64,000 bases of DNA from NCBI RefSeq assembly GCF_024298845.1, contig NZ_CP101160.1, positions 310,001-374,000 on the forward strand, in the 5' to 3' direction. Of the stretch, positions 26,853 to 36,259 are shown in pieces. Made by a program: the position numbers and the translations under genes. Source of the stretch: Natronosalvus amylolyticus (GTDB taxonomy: Archaea > Halobacteriota > Halobacteria > Halobacteriales > Natrialbaceae). The notes under the pieces are model-generated. The model was not told where the DNA came from, did not search any database, and saw only the letters and a list, made by a program, of their open reading frames with translations. Positions within the stretch are counted from its first letter, which is position 1. Each line of letters starts with the position of its first letter.

Positions 26853-28310
26853 CTATCGACAGCGCCTCCGTTTGGAGAGGTTTCGTACCGTCACGGTGCT
26901 CTCTTCGTCCATGACGATCGCTTCGCCGGAGACGTCGATGGACGGGTTGTTCACTTTGCCGCTGGCGTTCTGGAGGCTAATCCCGTTTCGATCAGCACCC
27001 GACTGGGTGAGACAAAAGTTGTTTATAGTGACGTCACAGTTTCCGAGGTTCAGTGCAGAGCCGACCCCTGCCTCGCCGGAGACACGGACGTTGTTGAGCC
27101 TGAGTGTGTCGCCACCCTGGAGGTATCGGACGGCGTGTCGACCGTCACGATTGAGTTCGAATCTGCTGTTGACGACCTCGAGCGAGCCGTCATTGCTCGG
27201 ATGCTCGAGGATACCCTCTCCGTTGGGGTGGTCGTGGACGACGTCGATGTTTTCGTAGGTGCCGTCGAAGCCGTACCAGACCCAGCCTGCTCGACTCGTG
27301 ATCGCGCCCCACGGCGTTGCTGGTATTTCGCCAGCCTCAGTGATGACGGTGCAGTTTTTCGCGTAGCTACCTGGGGTTCCAAGCCGAATTGCGGTGACGT
27401 TATTGTTTTCGAAATGGCAGTTTTCGACGCGGACGCGGCCGTCGCCGTGGATTGCTCCACCCGTCCCAGGCGCCGAGGCGTAGATGGCGTTGTCCGAAAA
27501 GTTCGAGAACTCACAGTTATCGAACAGCAGGTCCCCCGCGTGGAGGAGATTGACCCACGCAGCCCCCTTTCTACTGTGTGATTCGACCCCGTCGGGTGCC
27601 CGAACGTTCTCGACGACACCTGTTCCATCCTCGTTGAGAACACCAGGGATGACACAAAATGGGTCGGGTAAAACAGCACCAGGATCGTATGCTGGGTCAC
27701 TGGGGTGTGCAATTTCGACGTAATCGCCCGTCACCTTGCCATCGAAGTGGAGGTTTCGCAGTGACAGGTTTTCTTCAGCAACCGCCGTGATTCCAGTCGA
27801 AGTGTCGTGAGCCGTCTGGTCGATGCGGAAGTTCTCGATGGATACCTCTCGGCCCCAGATTGTGAGAATATTGTGTCGTCCGCCATCAGGCGGGGTAAGG
27901 GTAACGTCTCCTCGTCCCTCGAGGGCCAGTTTTCCGACCCGTCCGACTTCGTCACCATCGCCGAAATCCCAACGAGCGAACCCATCACCACCTGGTCCGT
28001 TCTCGAGGAGATACTCTCCTTCGGGGAACAGTAGTCGTAGCGAATCGTGTTCGTCAACGATTGTCAGGATATCGTTAATCGGTTCCGTCCCGGTGTTGTC
28101 CGCACCGAGGTCTTCGACGACGTCGAGCACGACGTCGTATTCGTCTTCGGTAGCACTAACGCCCGAAACTCCGGTTGCGAGACCCGCTATGAGTCCGGCA
28201 CCTGCCAATCGAAGGCAGGTTCGACGATCGATAGACTGGCTCGCATCATGGGATATCTGTCCGTCTGTACCACTCGAGACCGTGCTTCGTGAAGTGTTGT
28301 CTACTGGCAT
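26853..28310 (-). CDS. Tat-exported right-handed beta-helix protein, short paralogue
   Basis: 485-residue secreted protein. A twin-arginine-type signal (IDRRTCLRLAGAGLIAGLA) is followed by a right-handed parallel beta-helix rich in N-x-x-F/N-x-x-I steps (for example VENCHFENNNVTAIRLGTPGS). It is closely similar over its whole helix to the protein at 43001 and shares long identical stretches such as RAPDGVESHSRKGA. It stops right after the helix (VRNLSKRRRCR), lacking the C-terminal domain and PGF-CTERM anchor of that paralogue, so it may be released. Beta-helix proteins commonly bind or cleave polysaccharide. The start at 28310 is ATG; 28322 is a GTG alternative. Confidence 0.88.
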   Translation of the reverse strand: MPVDNTSRSTVSSGTDGQISHDASQSIDRRTCLRLAGAGLIAGLATGVSGVSATEDEYDVVLDVVEDLGADNTGTEPINDILTIVDEHDSLRLLFPEGEYLLENGPGGDGFARWDFGDGDEVGRVGKLALEGRGDVTLTPPDGGRHNILTIWGREVSIENFRIDQTAHDTSTGITAVAEENLSLRNLHFDGKVTGDYVEIAHPSDPAYDPGAVLPDPFCVIPGVLNEDGTGVVENVRAPDGVESHSRKGAAWVNLLHAGDLLFDNCEFSNFSDNAIYASAPGTGGAIHGDGRVRVENCHFENNNVTAIRLGTPGSYAKNCTVITEAGEIPATPWGAITSRAGWVWYGFDGTYENIDVVHDHPNGEGILEHPSNDGSLEVVNSRFELNRDGRHAVRYLQGGDTLRLNNVRVSGEAGVGSALNLGNCDVTINNFCLTQSGADRNGISLQNASGKVNNPSIDVSGEAIVMDEESTVTVRNLSKRRRCR

Positions 28311-28612
28311 GCCTGTCAGCACCTACCACATAGAAGATTCGGTAAATAACTCTATTTGAATTATGTTGACAACAAATAGCTTCATATGTGCAGTTTTTAA
28401 ATATCCAACCAGGTATTTGTCATCGAGACAACTGCTAATAGAGTCTGCTATCGTCACTGACCGATGGTAGCGCAACCGTCACACAACGTGTTGCAGACAA
28501 TATACTCGCCACACGCGACTGATTGACGGCAACCTCCGTAGGCTCCATCGCGACTCACCGCTGGCACTCCGCCGGTACGTAGAATTATATGCTCCGGGTT
28601 AGTGGCATAGGT
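28311..28612. other. Divergent intergenic region with a palindrome
   Basis: 302 AT-rich bases between the beta-helix and sulfatase genes. A perfect 11-base palindrome TGTTGACAACA lies at 28364-28374; the same TGTTGACA core occurs upstream of the paralogue at 45201. A TATA-like box at 28583 serves the sulfatase. No gene seen. Confidence 0.5.
28583..28590 (+). promoter_or_regulatory. TATA-like box for sulfatase gene 1
   Basis: AATTATAT is centred about 26 bases upstream of the ATG at 28613, consistent with a leaderless transcript starting at the start codon. Confidence 0.45.
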
Positions 28613-30085
28613 ATGGCGAATCGACCGAACATCCTGTTTATCATGACCGACCAGCACCGCGGCGATTGTATCGGTGCAGACCCCGATTCACCGCGCGATT
28701 CGGACGGCCGGCCGCTGGTCCACACACCCAATATCGACAACCTGATCCAGAACGGGGCCATGTTCACTCGGGCATATACCCCCTCCCCCTCGTGTATTCC
28801 TGCGCGTCGGTCACTGCTCACCGGACAGACACCGTTCACCAACGGTGCCCCCGGTTGGGTTACCACGCCGTGGGAGTTCGAACACGTGCTTCCCCAGGAG
28901 CTACGAGACGCGGGCTATCAGACGAAACTCACCGGAAAGATTCACTCGATTCCGATCCGCAACCACGTCGGCTTCGAGGACATGGAACAACACGAGGCGC
29001 TGTTTTCCCATCCTGACGACGATTACACGCGCTGGCTCGAGCAAGAGAGCGACGGCCTGTACGATGAACTGTCCCACGGTCTCGGACGAAACGCCTGGGA
29101 TCCACGCCCGTGGCACCTCGAGGAACACCACCACCCCACGAACTGGACCACCTGGCGGGCCCTCGAGTTCCTCGATCAACGGGACGACACGCGGCCGTTC
29201 TTCCTCAACCTCTCGTACGTTCGTCCGCACACGCCGTTCGACCCGCCACAGGTGTACTGGGATATGTACGTCGACCGTGAAACGCCTGACCCGTACATGG
29301 GCGACTGGGTCGACGACGAACACGGCGACAAAATACCGGACTATCCCGCAATCGATGCCTGGGTCGCCGATCTCCCACCGACCATCGTCCATCGTGCGAG
29401 GGCAGCCTACTACGGCCTCATCACCCACATAGACCACCAAATAAAACGGGTATTGGATAAATTGATGATGATGGGCGAACTCGATAACACCTTCATCATC
29501 TTCCTCTCAGACCACGGCGAGATGCTCGGTGACCACCACATGTGGCGCAAGACCTACGCGTACGAAGGGTCCGCCCGTGTACCCCTCCTGATGCGCTTCC
29601 CCGATTCGATGGAACTGCCGCGAAAACAGCTCATCGGCCGACCGGTAGGCCTCGAAGACGTGATGCCGACGTTACTCGACGTCGCCGGTGTCGACGTTCC
29701 GGAGACCGTCGAGGGAGGAAACCTGCTCGAGTTGGTTGACGACCCCGGCCGCGAAGACTGGCGCGAATGGTATCACGGTGAGCACGCCGCCGGGAGCTAC
29801 GATCCGGAGAATGGCACGCAGTATCTAATCGACGGGCGGTTCAAGTACGTCTGGAATCCCGTTACTGGCAGCGAACTCCTGTTCGACCTCGAGGAGGACC
29901 CCGGAGAAGAACGCGACCTGACGAACGACGGCGCCTACGAAGCGGACCTCGAGCGCGGTCGAGAGACGATGGTCGAGCGCCTTTCGGGGCGACCGGAGGG
30001 ATTCGTCGAAAACGGCGAGCTATCCCCGACCGGCACCGGACCGGACGATCTCGGAGACCCGGATGACTGTCAATCGAGCAGTTAG
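28613..30085 (+). CDS. Type I sulfatase (first copy)
   Basis: 490-residue sulfatase of the alkaline phosphatase superfamily that hydrolyses a sulfate ester. The formylglycine motif C-x-P-x-R is present as SCIPARRSLLTG (Cys61). The metal-site start is FIMTDQHRGD, with Gln in place of the second Asp, as in choline-sulfatase and phosphonate-hydrolase-like members. The second metal motif is IFLSDHGEMLGDHHMWRKT. No signal peptide is seen, so it acts in the cytoplasm on an imported compound. No formylglycine-generating enzyme is encoded in the window. The start at 28613 is supported by the TATA-like box. Confidence 0.94.
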   Translation: MANRPNILFIMTDQHRGDCIGADPDSPRDSDGRPLVHTPNIDNLIQNGAMFTRAYTPSPSCIPARRSLLTGQTPFTNGAPGWVTTPWEFEHVLPQELRDAGYQTKLTGKIHSIPIRNHVGFEDMEQHEALFSHPDDDYTRWLEQESDGLYDELSHGLGRNAWDPRPWHLEEHHHPTNWTTWRALEFLDQRDDTRPFFLNLSYVRPHTPFDPPQVYWDMYVDRETPDPYMGDWVDDEHGDKIPDYPAIDAWVADLPPTIVHRARAAYYGLITHIDHQIKRVLDKLMMMGELDNTFIIFLSDHGEMLGDHHMWRKTYAYEGSARVPLLMRFPDSMELPRKQLIGRPVGLEDVMPTLLDVAGVDVPETVEGGNLLELVDDPGREDWREWYHGEHAAGSYDPENGTQYLIDGRFKYVWNPVTGSELLFDLEEDPGEERDLTNDGAYEADLERGRETMVERLSGRPEGFVENGELSPTGTGPDDLGDPDDCQSSS

Positions 30086-30204
30086 GACGGGATTCGACAG
30101 TCAGTCACCGCTTCACCGATGAGGGGGCGCTCGAGTGAGTGTCGCAGGTGAAGCCGACCGCATACGATGATTAAGGCGGAAGAAACGAAGAAGTGCGGAA
30201 TACC

Positions 30205-30209
30205 TTTAC
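30205..30209 (+). promoter_or_regulatory. TATA-like box for the double amidohydrolase gene
   Basis: A short AT-rich TTTAC element lies about 28 bases before the ATG at 30236, suggesting a leaderless transcript. Confidence 0.3.
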
Positions 30210-30235
30210 GTGACTGCTGCTTTCCGAGAGTAGGG

Positions 30236-31930
30236 ATGATAGACAGTCACTTTCACCTGTGGACCGAAGACACGACCACCCCTGACAAGCGGGCCGATAG
30301 AGCAGACCAGGTTCGAGGAGAGATGGCTAAACAGGGCGTCGACCGTATCTGTCTGATCGGAGAGGTTGGGCAGACTATCGAGGCGTGTTACGAGGCGAAT
30401 CGCACCGTCGCAAAATTCCAGGCGGAACATCCGGACATCTTCTATGGCTGGGCGCGGGTCGACCCGCGACTCGGTGAGGAAGCCGTCGAGGAATTTAAGC
30501 GGGCCGTGCAAGAAGACGGCCTGATTGGCCTCAAACACCACTTCATAGGAACGCCGGTCAACATCGCGGATCCGGAATTCTTCCCGCTGGTGGAGGCGGC
30601 CATCGAAATGGACGTCCCGATCATCGCCCACGTAATGGAACGGCATTCCGACGACAAACACCGATGGGACGAAACTGAAGCCTACAGCGAGGACGTCGCC
30701 GCGCTCGCCGAACGATACCCTGAACTAACCCTCATTTCGGGCCACATCGGCGCCGGCGGGTTCTGGGAAAAGCGAATCAAGACCATCGAGAGCTACGACA
30801 ACGTCTACCTCGACACCAGCGGGAGCAATACAGAAACCGACGTGCTCGAGATGGCGGCCGAACGACTCGGCGTCGACCGACTCGTCTACGGCACGGACAC
30901 GTGGCTCCTCCCGGGCGTCGGCAAGTTGGAGGGAGCGGAATTAAACCCCGAGGAGAAGGCAGAAATCGCCTACAATATGGAACGCTTGATTCCCACCTCG
31001 ACGCCGAACAAGCTCTCGGAAGCCGAACTCGAAGATGGAATCGAGCGGTCTGTTGAACATTTCCGGGAACGGGCGAAACCGCGGGAAGAAACAATCGTCG
31101 ACGCGAACGCTTACGTCGGCAACTGGGCATTCCGTGACGTCGACGCAACGCCCGATGACCTTGTCTCGATGATGGACCGCAAGGGAGTGGACAAGGCGGT
31201 CGTCTCCTCGCTCGAGAGCGCGATGTACCGCAACGTCCACGCCGGGAATCGAAGACTCCACGAGGCGCTCGAGGAATCCGGTCACCGTGACCGACTGATT
31301 CCGTTCGCGACGATCAACCCGACATACCCCGGCTGGGAAGCCGATCTCGAGGAGTGCGTCGAGGAGTTCGGGATGCAGGGTGTCCGGTTGTTACCTTTAT
31401 ATCACGATTATGATATCCACGATCCAGCTGTCACAGCCCTCATGGACAAGTGCGTCGACCTTGACGTCCCCGTAATGTTCATCGCGACACTCGAGGACCA
31501 ACGCGGCCGCCATCCGCGTGTGAACCTCCGCGATTTCGAAGGAAATGCGAAACACTGGGGAGAAAGCCACGGCGACGCTATCGTGTCCCAGCTCAGGAAG
31601 AGCCCCGAGACGGATGTCATCATCGCCAATGGGTGGGCAATCGCCGAGCGGGTCAAGCGCGAGACAACCGAGTCCTACCCGAACGGCGTTCGGATGAACA
31701 ATCAGGTCCGCTCGGGCGAGACGGTATTCGTTCTCGATGACCTATTCATGCACTTTGCGTACCAGGGCGAAAACATCGTCGAAACCATTGGCGTCGACCG
31801 CCTCGTGACCGGACCGAAGATGCCACTGCTGGTCTTCGACGCTCACTACAAATACACCGAGAACCTCCCCGTGGAAGACGAGGAACGCGAGCGGGTTGCC
31901 AGCGGAACCATTCTTTCGTTGCTCGAGTAA
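30236..31930 (+). CDS. Double amidohydrolase-2 family protein (second half degenerate)
   Basis: 564-residue protein made of two tandem TIM-barrel amidohydrolase-2 type domains. The first (about 1-270) is intact: MIDSHFHLW gives the HxH metal pair, GLKHHFIG, IIAHVME, LISGHIGAGGF and YGTDTWLLP complete the site. The second (about 285-560) has the same fold cues, but its HxH reads DANAYVGNW and its final Asp region reads TGPKMPLL, so it has lost its metal ligands and is probably structural or regulatory. Enzymes of this family decarboxylate or hydrolyse lactones and amides. The start at 30236 fits both the fold and the promoter. Confidence 0.86.
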   Translation: MIDSHFHLWTEDTTTPDKRADRADQVRGEMAKQGVDRICLIGEVGQTIEACYEANRTVAKFQAEHPDIFYGWARVDPRLGEEAVEEFKRAVQEDGLIGLKHHFIGTPVNIADPEFFPLVEAAIEMDVPIIAHVMERHSDDKHRWDETEAYSEDVAALAERYPELTLISGHIGAGGFWEKRIKTIESYDNVYLDTSGSNTETDVLEMAAERLGVDRLVYGTDTWLLPGVGKLEGAELNPEEKAEIAYNMERLIPTSTPNKLSEAELEDGIERSVEHFRERAKPREETIVDANAYVGNWAFRDVDATPDDLVSMMDRKGVDKAVVSSLESAMYRNVHAGNRRLHEALEESGHRDRLIPFATINPTYPGWEADLEECVEEFGMQGVRLLPLYHDYDIHDPAVTALMDKCVDLDVPVMFIATLEDQRGRHPRVNLRDFEGNAKHWGESHGDAIVSQLRKSPETDVIIANGWAIAERVKRETTESYPNGVRMNNQVRSGETVFVLDDLFMHFAYQGENIVETIGVDRLVTGPKMPLLVFDAHYKYTENLPVEDEERERVASGTILSLLE

Positions 31931-32243
31931 GCGCCGGAACCGTCTCGATCGATTGATAGCTCGTCTTCGAGATTGAATGTTCTCTCGTCCTACCAACTTC
32001 CGCAGACCGACTCGAACGCTAACTGACGGAACTCGAGGCTCGCCTCGGATGCAGCCTATCGTATCGGTACCTGTCCGAAGACGTTCTCGAGGTCGGTGAG
32101 GGTCGGGCTCTTTAGTAGCCACGGCGAGTCATTGCACACCCGATCGACAGTTGGAGGGGGATCGAGGCGGGTAACTCCGTTTCGGTCGACGGGTGGTCTC
32201 GGTGTGCGGTTCACCATCGTGTTCGATCGCTCCGTCAATCTGG
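31931..32243. other. Intergenic stretch with a decayed MITE-like half repeat
   Basis: 313 bases between convergent genes. No gene was found. The repeat half copy at 32108-32141 is the only recognisable element. Confidence 0.5.
32108..32141 (-). repeat. MITE-like repeat, decayed half copy D
   Basis: In reverse orientation it matches the right half of copy B: TTAGTAGCCA, then GTCATTGCACACCC. The remaining half of the element is not recognisable. Confidence 0.65.
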
Positions 32244-33290
32244 TCAGAACTCGCCGTCTCGAACGTGGAATTTCGTGGGTTTCCCCCAGGTGGTTCCGTC
32301 TTGTTCGACCCACGAGGCGACGAGTTCGACGATTTCGTCAATCGGAACTTTCGGCTCCCCAAAGCGTTCGGTACATCGGCTCGCGTCGTTGAGTAGCGCC
32401 GTCTCCTTTTCTTCGCCCTGGAATGTCACCTCGCAGCCGAACTCCTCGGCGAACCGCTCGGCCAGGTCACGAACGGAGAGGATTTTCGGCCCCGTGAGGT
32501 TCAGGATATCTGCCGGCGAGTCGGCCAACTCGAGTGATCGGAAACAAATTGAGTTCGCATCCCCTTGCCAGATCACGTTGACGTAGCCCATATCCAGTGG
32601 AACCGGCTCTTCAGCATAGACTCGCTTCGCAAGATCGAGCAGGACTCCGTAGCGCGCCTCGACAGCATAGTTCAAGCGGAGCAGGCACGTCGACGTCTCG
32701 TTGGCCTTCGAAAAGTGCTGGAACACCCGCTCGCGGCCGAGACACGACTGGGCGTACTCGCCGACCGGCCCAACGTCGTCAGTTTCCGTGCAGCCACCGG
32801 TCTCCGGGGAGACGGGGGGATAGACGTTCCCGGTCGACAACGCGGAGATTCGCGAGTCACTGTATCGGCTGGCTACCCGTCCCGGAAGGTAGGCGTTGAT
32901 GGCCCAGGTCAACGGTTCCTGGCCCGACGACCCGAACTTCATCCCGACCAGGTAGATGACGTTCTCACAGTCCGGGAGAGAATCGAGTGCGCCCTCCTCC
33001 AGGAGATCCGCCTTGATCGTCTTTGCACCCCATGACTGGAGTTTCTCCTCGAGGCCGTCCTCGCTGTAGCGAGATACTGCGTACACGTCCGTGTCGGCGT
33101 TTGCCTCCTCAGTTGCTCGAAGCATTCGTCTGATAAGGGTAGGCCCCATCTTTCCGCCCGCGCCGAGAACGATGACGTCACCCTCGAGTTGCCGCGCGAA
33201 TTCGACGTCTTCGGGATACGGCTCCGACAGGAGGGCTTCCAGTTGCTCTTCGCTCGAGACCGTTTCAGGTACCGCATTTTGCGTTTTCAT
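32244..33290 (-). CDS. NAD-dependent epimerase/dehydratase family protein without the usual Lys
   Basis: 348-residue extended short-chain dehydrogenase fold. The NAD-binding loop is VIVLGAGGKMGPTLIRR. The expected catalytic YxxxK reads YAQSC, so the Lys is absent; the upstream Ser/Thr position is in ALSTGNVYP. The protein may still bind nucleotide, but normal SDR catalysis is doubtful unless another residue substitutes. C-terminal features ADILNLTGPKILSVRDLAERFAEEFG are typical of sugar epimerases. It lies downstream of the DegT aminotransferase on the same strand, 220 bases away. Confidence 0.88.
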   Translation of the reverse strand: MKTQNAVPETVSSEEQLEALLSEPYPEDVEFARQLEGDVIVLGAGGKMGPTLIRRMLRATEEANADTDVYAVSRYSEDGLEEKLQSWGAKTIKADLLEEGALDSLPDCENVIYLVGMKFGSSGQEPLTWAINAYLPGRVASRYSDSRISALSTGNVYPPVSPETGGCTETDDVGPVGEYAQSCLGRERVFQHFSKANETSTCLLRLNYAVEARYGVLLDLAKRVYAEEPVPLDMGYVNVIWQGDANSICFRSLELADSPADILNLTGPKILSVRDLAERFAEEFGCEVTFQGEEKETALLNDASRCTERFGEPKVPIDEIVELVASWVEQDGTTWGKPTKFHVRDGEF

Positions 33291-33510
33291 AGCTTACTCG
33301 TGAGTATTCGACTCTTCTCGAGAGTTACGCAGATAAAATATAAATATGTCGGTTGCTGGGATTCTGGTCGGGTATAGCGCGACCACCCGAGACAGTGTGT
33401 TGCAGAAACTCGCTGGACGGGCGAATCGTACTCGGTGTGTTGTAACGCTGTAACGGCGCATTCGCCCACCATCGTTCGGTTTCGGGGGCACCGTCTGAAA
33501 CCCGAGGTGG

Positions 33511-34818
33511 TCAATCGTTGACTCGAGTTGCGGCCGCAGGCTCGCCACCGGTGTCCAAGAGTTCATGCCGGTGTTCGACCACTTTCCTGTAGGCGTCGGC
33601 ATGCTGTTCGATAACCTCCGGTTCATAGCGCTTGAACCACGGAATCGTAAAGCAGTGCTCTTGAATCCCCTCAGCGACCGGGAGATCCCCCTCCGATTCA
33701 CGAACATCTCGGTGTGCGTTCGCGATTCGGGTCGGTTTTCCGTGCCCGTACACGTCGGCTTTCTGGAGGAGCGGGTGCGTGTGCAACGCGTAGTTACATC
33801 CCGGAAGACAGGTAGAGCCTTCAGCCGTCACCGCCTCAGCGAAGCGCTCGACCGACAACCCGTCGAGTTTTTCAGCGTCGTACAGTCCCTTCGGCGAGTA
33901 CCATCCGCCCATGGTGCTGTCTTCGTGTTCTGGATGGTGGATCGAGATTCCTGATACGTCGTCGAGCAGTTCCCAGAAGTAACCCATCGCCTCCTGAATC
34001 TCCGCCATGCGGTCGTCGTAGTGTTTCAGTTGGACGCGACCGACCGCGGCACTGATCTGATGCATACGGTGTTTCTGGCCGCCGAAGGGAAGCCCGCCGA
34101 ACTGAGCAAGTTCGTCTCGCTCGAGGTCCTCACCGTGGCGCGTGTAGTGACCGAACGCTACGGCTCGCTCGTAGATTTCGCGGTCGTCAGTGGCGAGAAT
34201 CCCGCCTTCACCGACGGGGAACGACTTGCGGCTCATAAGGGACATCGCACCGACATCCCCGATCGTCCCGAGTTTCCTGCCTTTGTACAAACCACCGTGG
34301 GCGTGGGAGACATCCTCGATCACCGCGATATCGTGCGCATGCGCAATCTCGACGATCTCGTCCATGTCGGCTGGATGGCCGTAGTTGTGAACGACGACGA
34401 CTGCTTTCGTGTGTTCGCTGATGCGGTCCTCGAAGCTCTCAGGATCGATACACAGAGAATCCGGTTGGATGTCTGCGAACACCGGTGTCGCGCCCAGCGA
34501 CAGACAGGGGAGTATGGCCGCCCAGTAGGTGACGCTCGGACCAATTACTTCATCCCCCACGCCGACTCCGACCCCGTACATCGCACCCAGCAGCGAAGCC
34601 GTCCCGGAACTGAATCCGAGCGTGTACGCCGAGCCCTGCCAGTCGGCGAACTCGTCCTCGAACTGCTTCGTGATTCCGGTGTCAGACATCGTCCCCGCCC
34701 GAAGGACCTCGAGAGCCGCCTCCTCATCCTCCTCGGTGATGATTGGCCACGAGAACACATGCTCGTCCTCGAGGGTGACTGTTTTCGGGCCGCCGATGAT
34801 CGCGAGTTCGTCGCTCAT
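33511..34818 (-). CDS. DegT/DnrJ/EryC1/StrS family aminotransferase (first copy)
   Basis: 435-residue PLP-dependent sugar aminotransferase family protein. The PLP lysine is in MSRKSFPVGEGGIL; the cofactor Asp is in IAVIEDVSHAHGG; the phosphate-binding loop is GFSSGTASLLGA. Family members swap a keto group for an amine on sugars or cyclitols, and the reverse reaction is possible. The N-terminus LAIIGGPKTV is shared with the second copy at 41563 (LAINGGPKAA), placing both in the subgroup seen in sugar-utilisation loci. The start at 34818 is ATG; a GTG at 34836 is the alternative. Confidence 0.93.
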   Translation of the reverse strand: MSDELAIIGGPKTVTLEDEHVFSWPIITEEDEEAALEVLRAGTMSDTGITKQFEDEFADWQGSAYTLGFSSGTASLLGAMYGVGVGVGDEVIGPSVTYWAAILPCLSLGATPVFADIQPDSLCIDPESFEDRISEHTKAVVVVHNYGHPADMDEIVEIAHAHDIAVIEDVSHAHGGLYKGRKLGTIGDVGAMSLMSRKSFPVGEGGILATDDREIYERAVAFGHYTRHGEDLERDELAQFGGLPFGGQKHRMHQISAAVGRVQLKHYDDRMAEIQEAMGYFWELLDDVSGISIHHPEHEDSTMGGWYSPKGLYDAEKLDGLSVERFAEAVTAEGSTCLPGCNYALHTHPLLQKADVYGHGKPTRIANAHRDVRESEGDLPVAEGIQEHCFTIPWFKRYEPEVIEQHADAYRKVVEHRHELLDTGGEPAAATRVND

Positions 34819-35286
34819 GATACGCTCGGCCTCCACATCGGTTGCACTGTCATGGGTAACTACCGTGTATCTACGGCCGGTGATCGCAATATAGGTAACG
34901 GTGTTTCAGGATTTGATGGGGTGTGAAAGACGCTCTGATTACCGATACCGTCGCGGATATCGATTTAAAAAGTCTCCACGATATACCAGGTGAGTCGGTC
35001 GGTGGTCCGCGCCTCGTTCATACGGTGGCTATAGTAGCCAGTGAAACGATTTAGACACCTATCACGACGCCGTCTTGCAATAGGGTGTGCAATGAGTTTC
35101 AATAGCCACTATAGAACACCACCTTTTCAGGCTAACACTAGAGCGCAGGACCAAACACTCTCGGCGATCCCGATGACTGCATCACCCCGAGTTACCATCA
35201 CCGGAAACTCGTCTCCGAAGTGAACACACTAGGACATCGCACAGAAAAGCTAACTTGCTACGCGGTGACTCATCTCACAGACGACG
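34819..35286. other. Intergenic stretch carrying a full MITE-like repeat
   Basis: 468 bases between the divergent DegT and DUF7260-like genes. Apart from the 86-bp repeat at 35029, no gene or strong signal was found. Confidence 0.5.
35029..35114. repeat. 86-bp MITE-like repeat, copy C
   Basis: Same length as copies A and B. The left end CTATAGTAGCCAGTGAAACG is intact; the right end TTTCAATAGCCACTATAG has two differences from a perfect inverted repeat. The core keeps GGGTGTGCAATGA. Confidence 0.85.
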
Positions 35287-36093
35287 ATGACTCCATCCCA
35301 GTCGAGACGTTACAGTGACGACGCGCTCACCTGCCTCGAGCAAGAGGCTAATTTGCTCCAGGAAGAACAACGAGCGTTCCGCCGGTTCAGAAAATTCGTC
35401 GCCACCCAGACGGGCGATACAGAACCAGTTGCTACCCACGGCACTTCGGTTGCAGCCCATCATACTCCGGTTGCCATCCACGGACACTCGATGGCAACAC
35501 CATCCAGTCATACGACGGGCTTGCATCACATCAGAGATCGCTACCACGAACTCGTTATGGACGTGATCGAACCCGGTGGAGAGAGCCAGAACTCGATAGA
35601 TAGTCACCTCGAGGGAGAACTCACCGCCGAACTGTCGGCAGCACTCCGGCACAATACGGTGTTCACGCCACAACTCCGTGGCTCCTTGCTCGCAACGATT
35701 ACGGCGGCTCACAACGCTCGAGAGGACGTCCTCGAGTTTATCCGGAGAGAGCGAGAGGCAGTGGCTCGACAGCGGGCCGAACTCGACGCACTCGACGACG
35801 AATTTTCTGCTATCGAAACCAGATACGGTGAAACGGACCGCGTTACCGACCTCGTCTCCCTGTACGAATCCCTCGAGGCGGTCGAAAGTCGATGTGAGGC
35901 GGTCGTTCAGACACGACAGCGCCAGTTGCAAACGCTGTCGTTTTCGGGACCGATAGAACGACAGGACATCCACGAGTACCTGTACCGAGACCTCGACGTG
36001 ACGTATCCGGTACTGGCTGAAACCACTGGAGTGGCAACGAAAAGCCACACCCTCAAAGAACGGATCGAACGACGAATCGCGACCATCGAGTGA
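35287..36093 (+). CDS. Haloarchaeal coiled-coil protein (DUF7260-like)
   Basis: 268-residue soluble protein resembling a haloarchaea-specific family of unknown function. An N-terminal helix (ALTCLEQEANLLQEEQRAFRRF) is followed by a His-rich segment around residues 48-80 (several HGxS repeats) and then long charged helices predicted to form coiled coils (FIRREREAVARQRAELDALDDEF). The C-terminal part (RQDIHEYLYRDLDVTYPVLAE) matches the family's conserved end. The His-rich insertion is unusual and could bind metal. It stands alone; no functional link to its neighbours is visible. Confidence 0.75.
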   Translation: MTPSQSRRYSDDALTCLEQEANLLQEEQRAFRRFRKFVATQTGDTEPVATHGTSVAAHHTPVAIHGHSMATPSSHTTGLHHIRDRYHELVMDVIEPGGESQNSIDSHLEGELTAELSAALRHNTVFTPQLRGSLLATITAAHNAREDVLEFIRREREAVARQRAELDALDDEFSAIETRYGETDRVTDLVSLYESLEAVESRCEAVVQTRQRQLQTLSFSGPIERQDIHEYLYRDLDVTYPVLAETTGVATKSHTLKERIERRIATIE

Positions 36094-36259
36094 CTCGATA
36101 TTGTGTGCCGCTGGCCCGTACTATATCGGCAGAGCATACCGACGACGCTGATACGTATTCGAAACGGCGTACCATCCACGCAACAATCAATCTCATTCTC
36201 GAGCGCACCAACGACAGCCCTGGTATCGACACAGCGGGTTTTCCTCGAGACGACTGGGC

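Noticed and set aside
17118-35114. Repeats A-C as a CRISPR array
   Set aside because: The copies are many kilobases apart, have terminal inverted repeats and no regular spacers.
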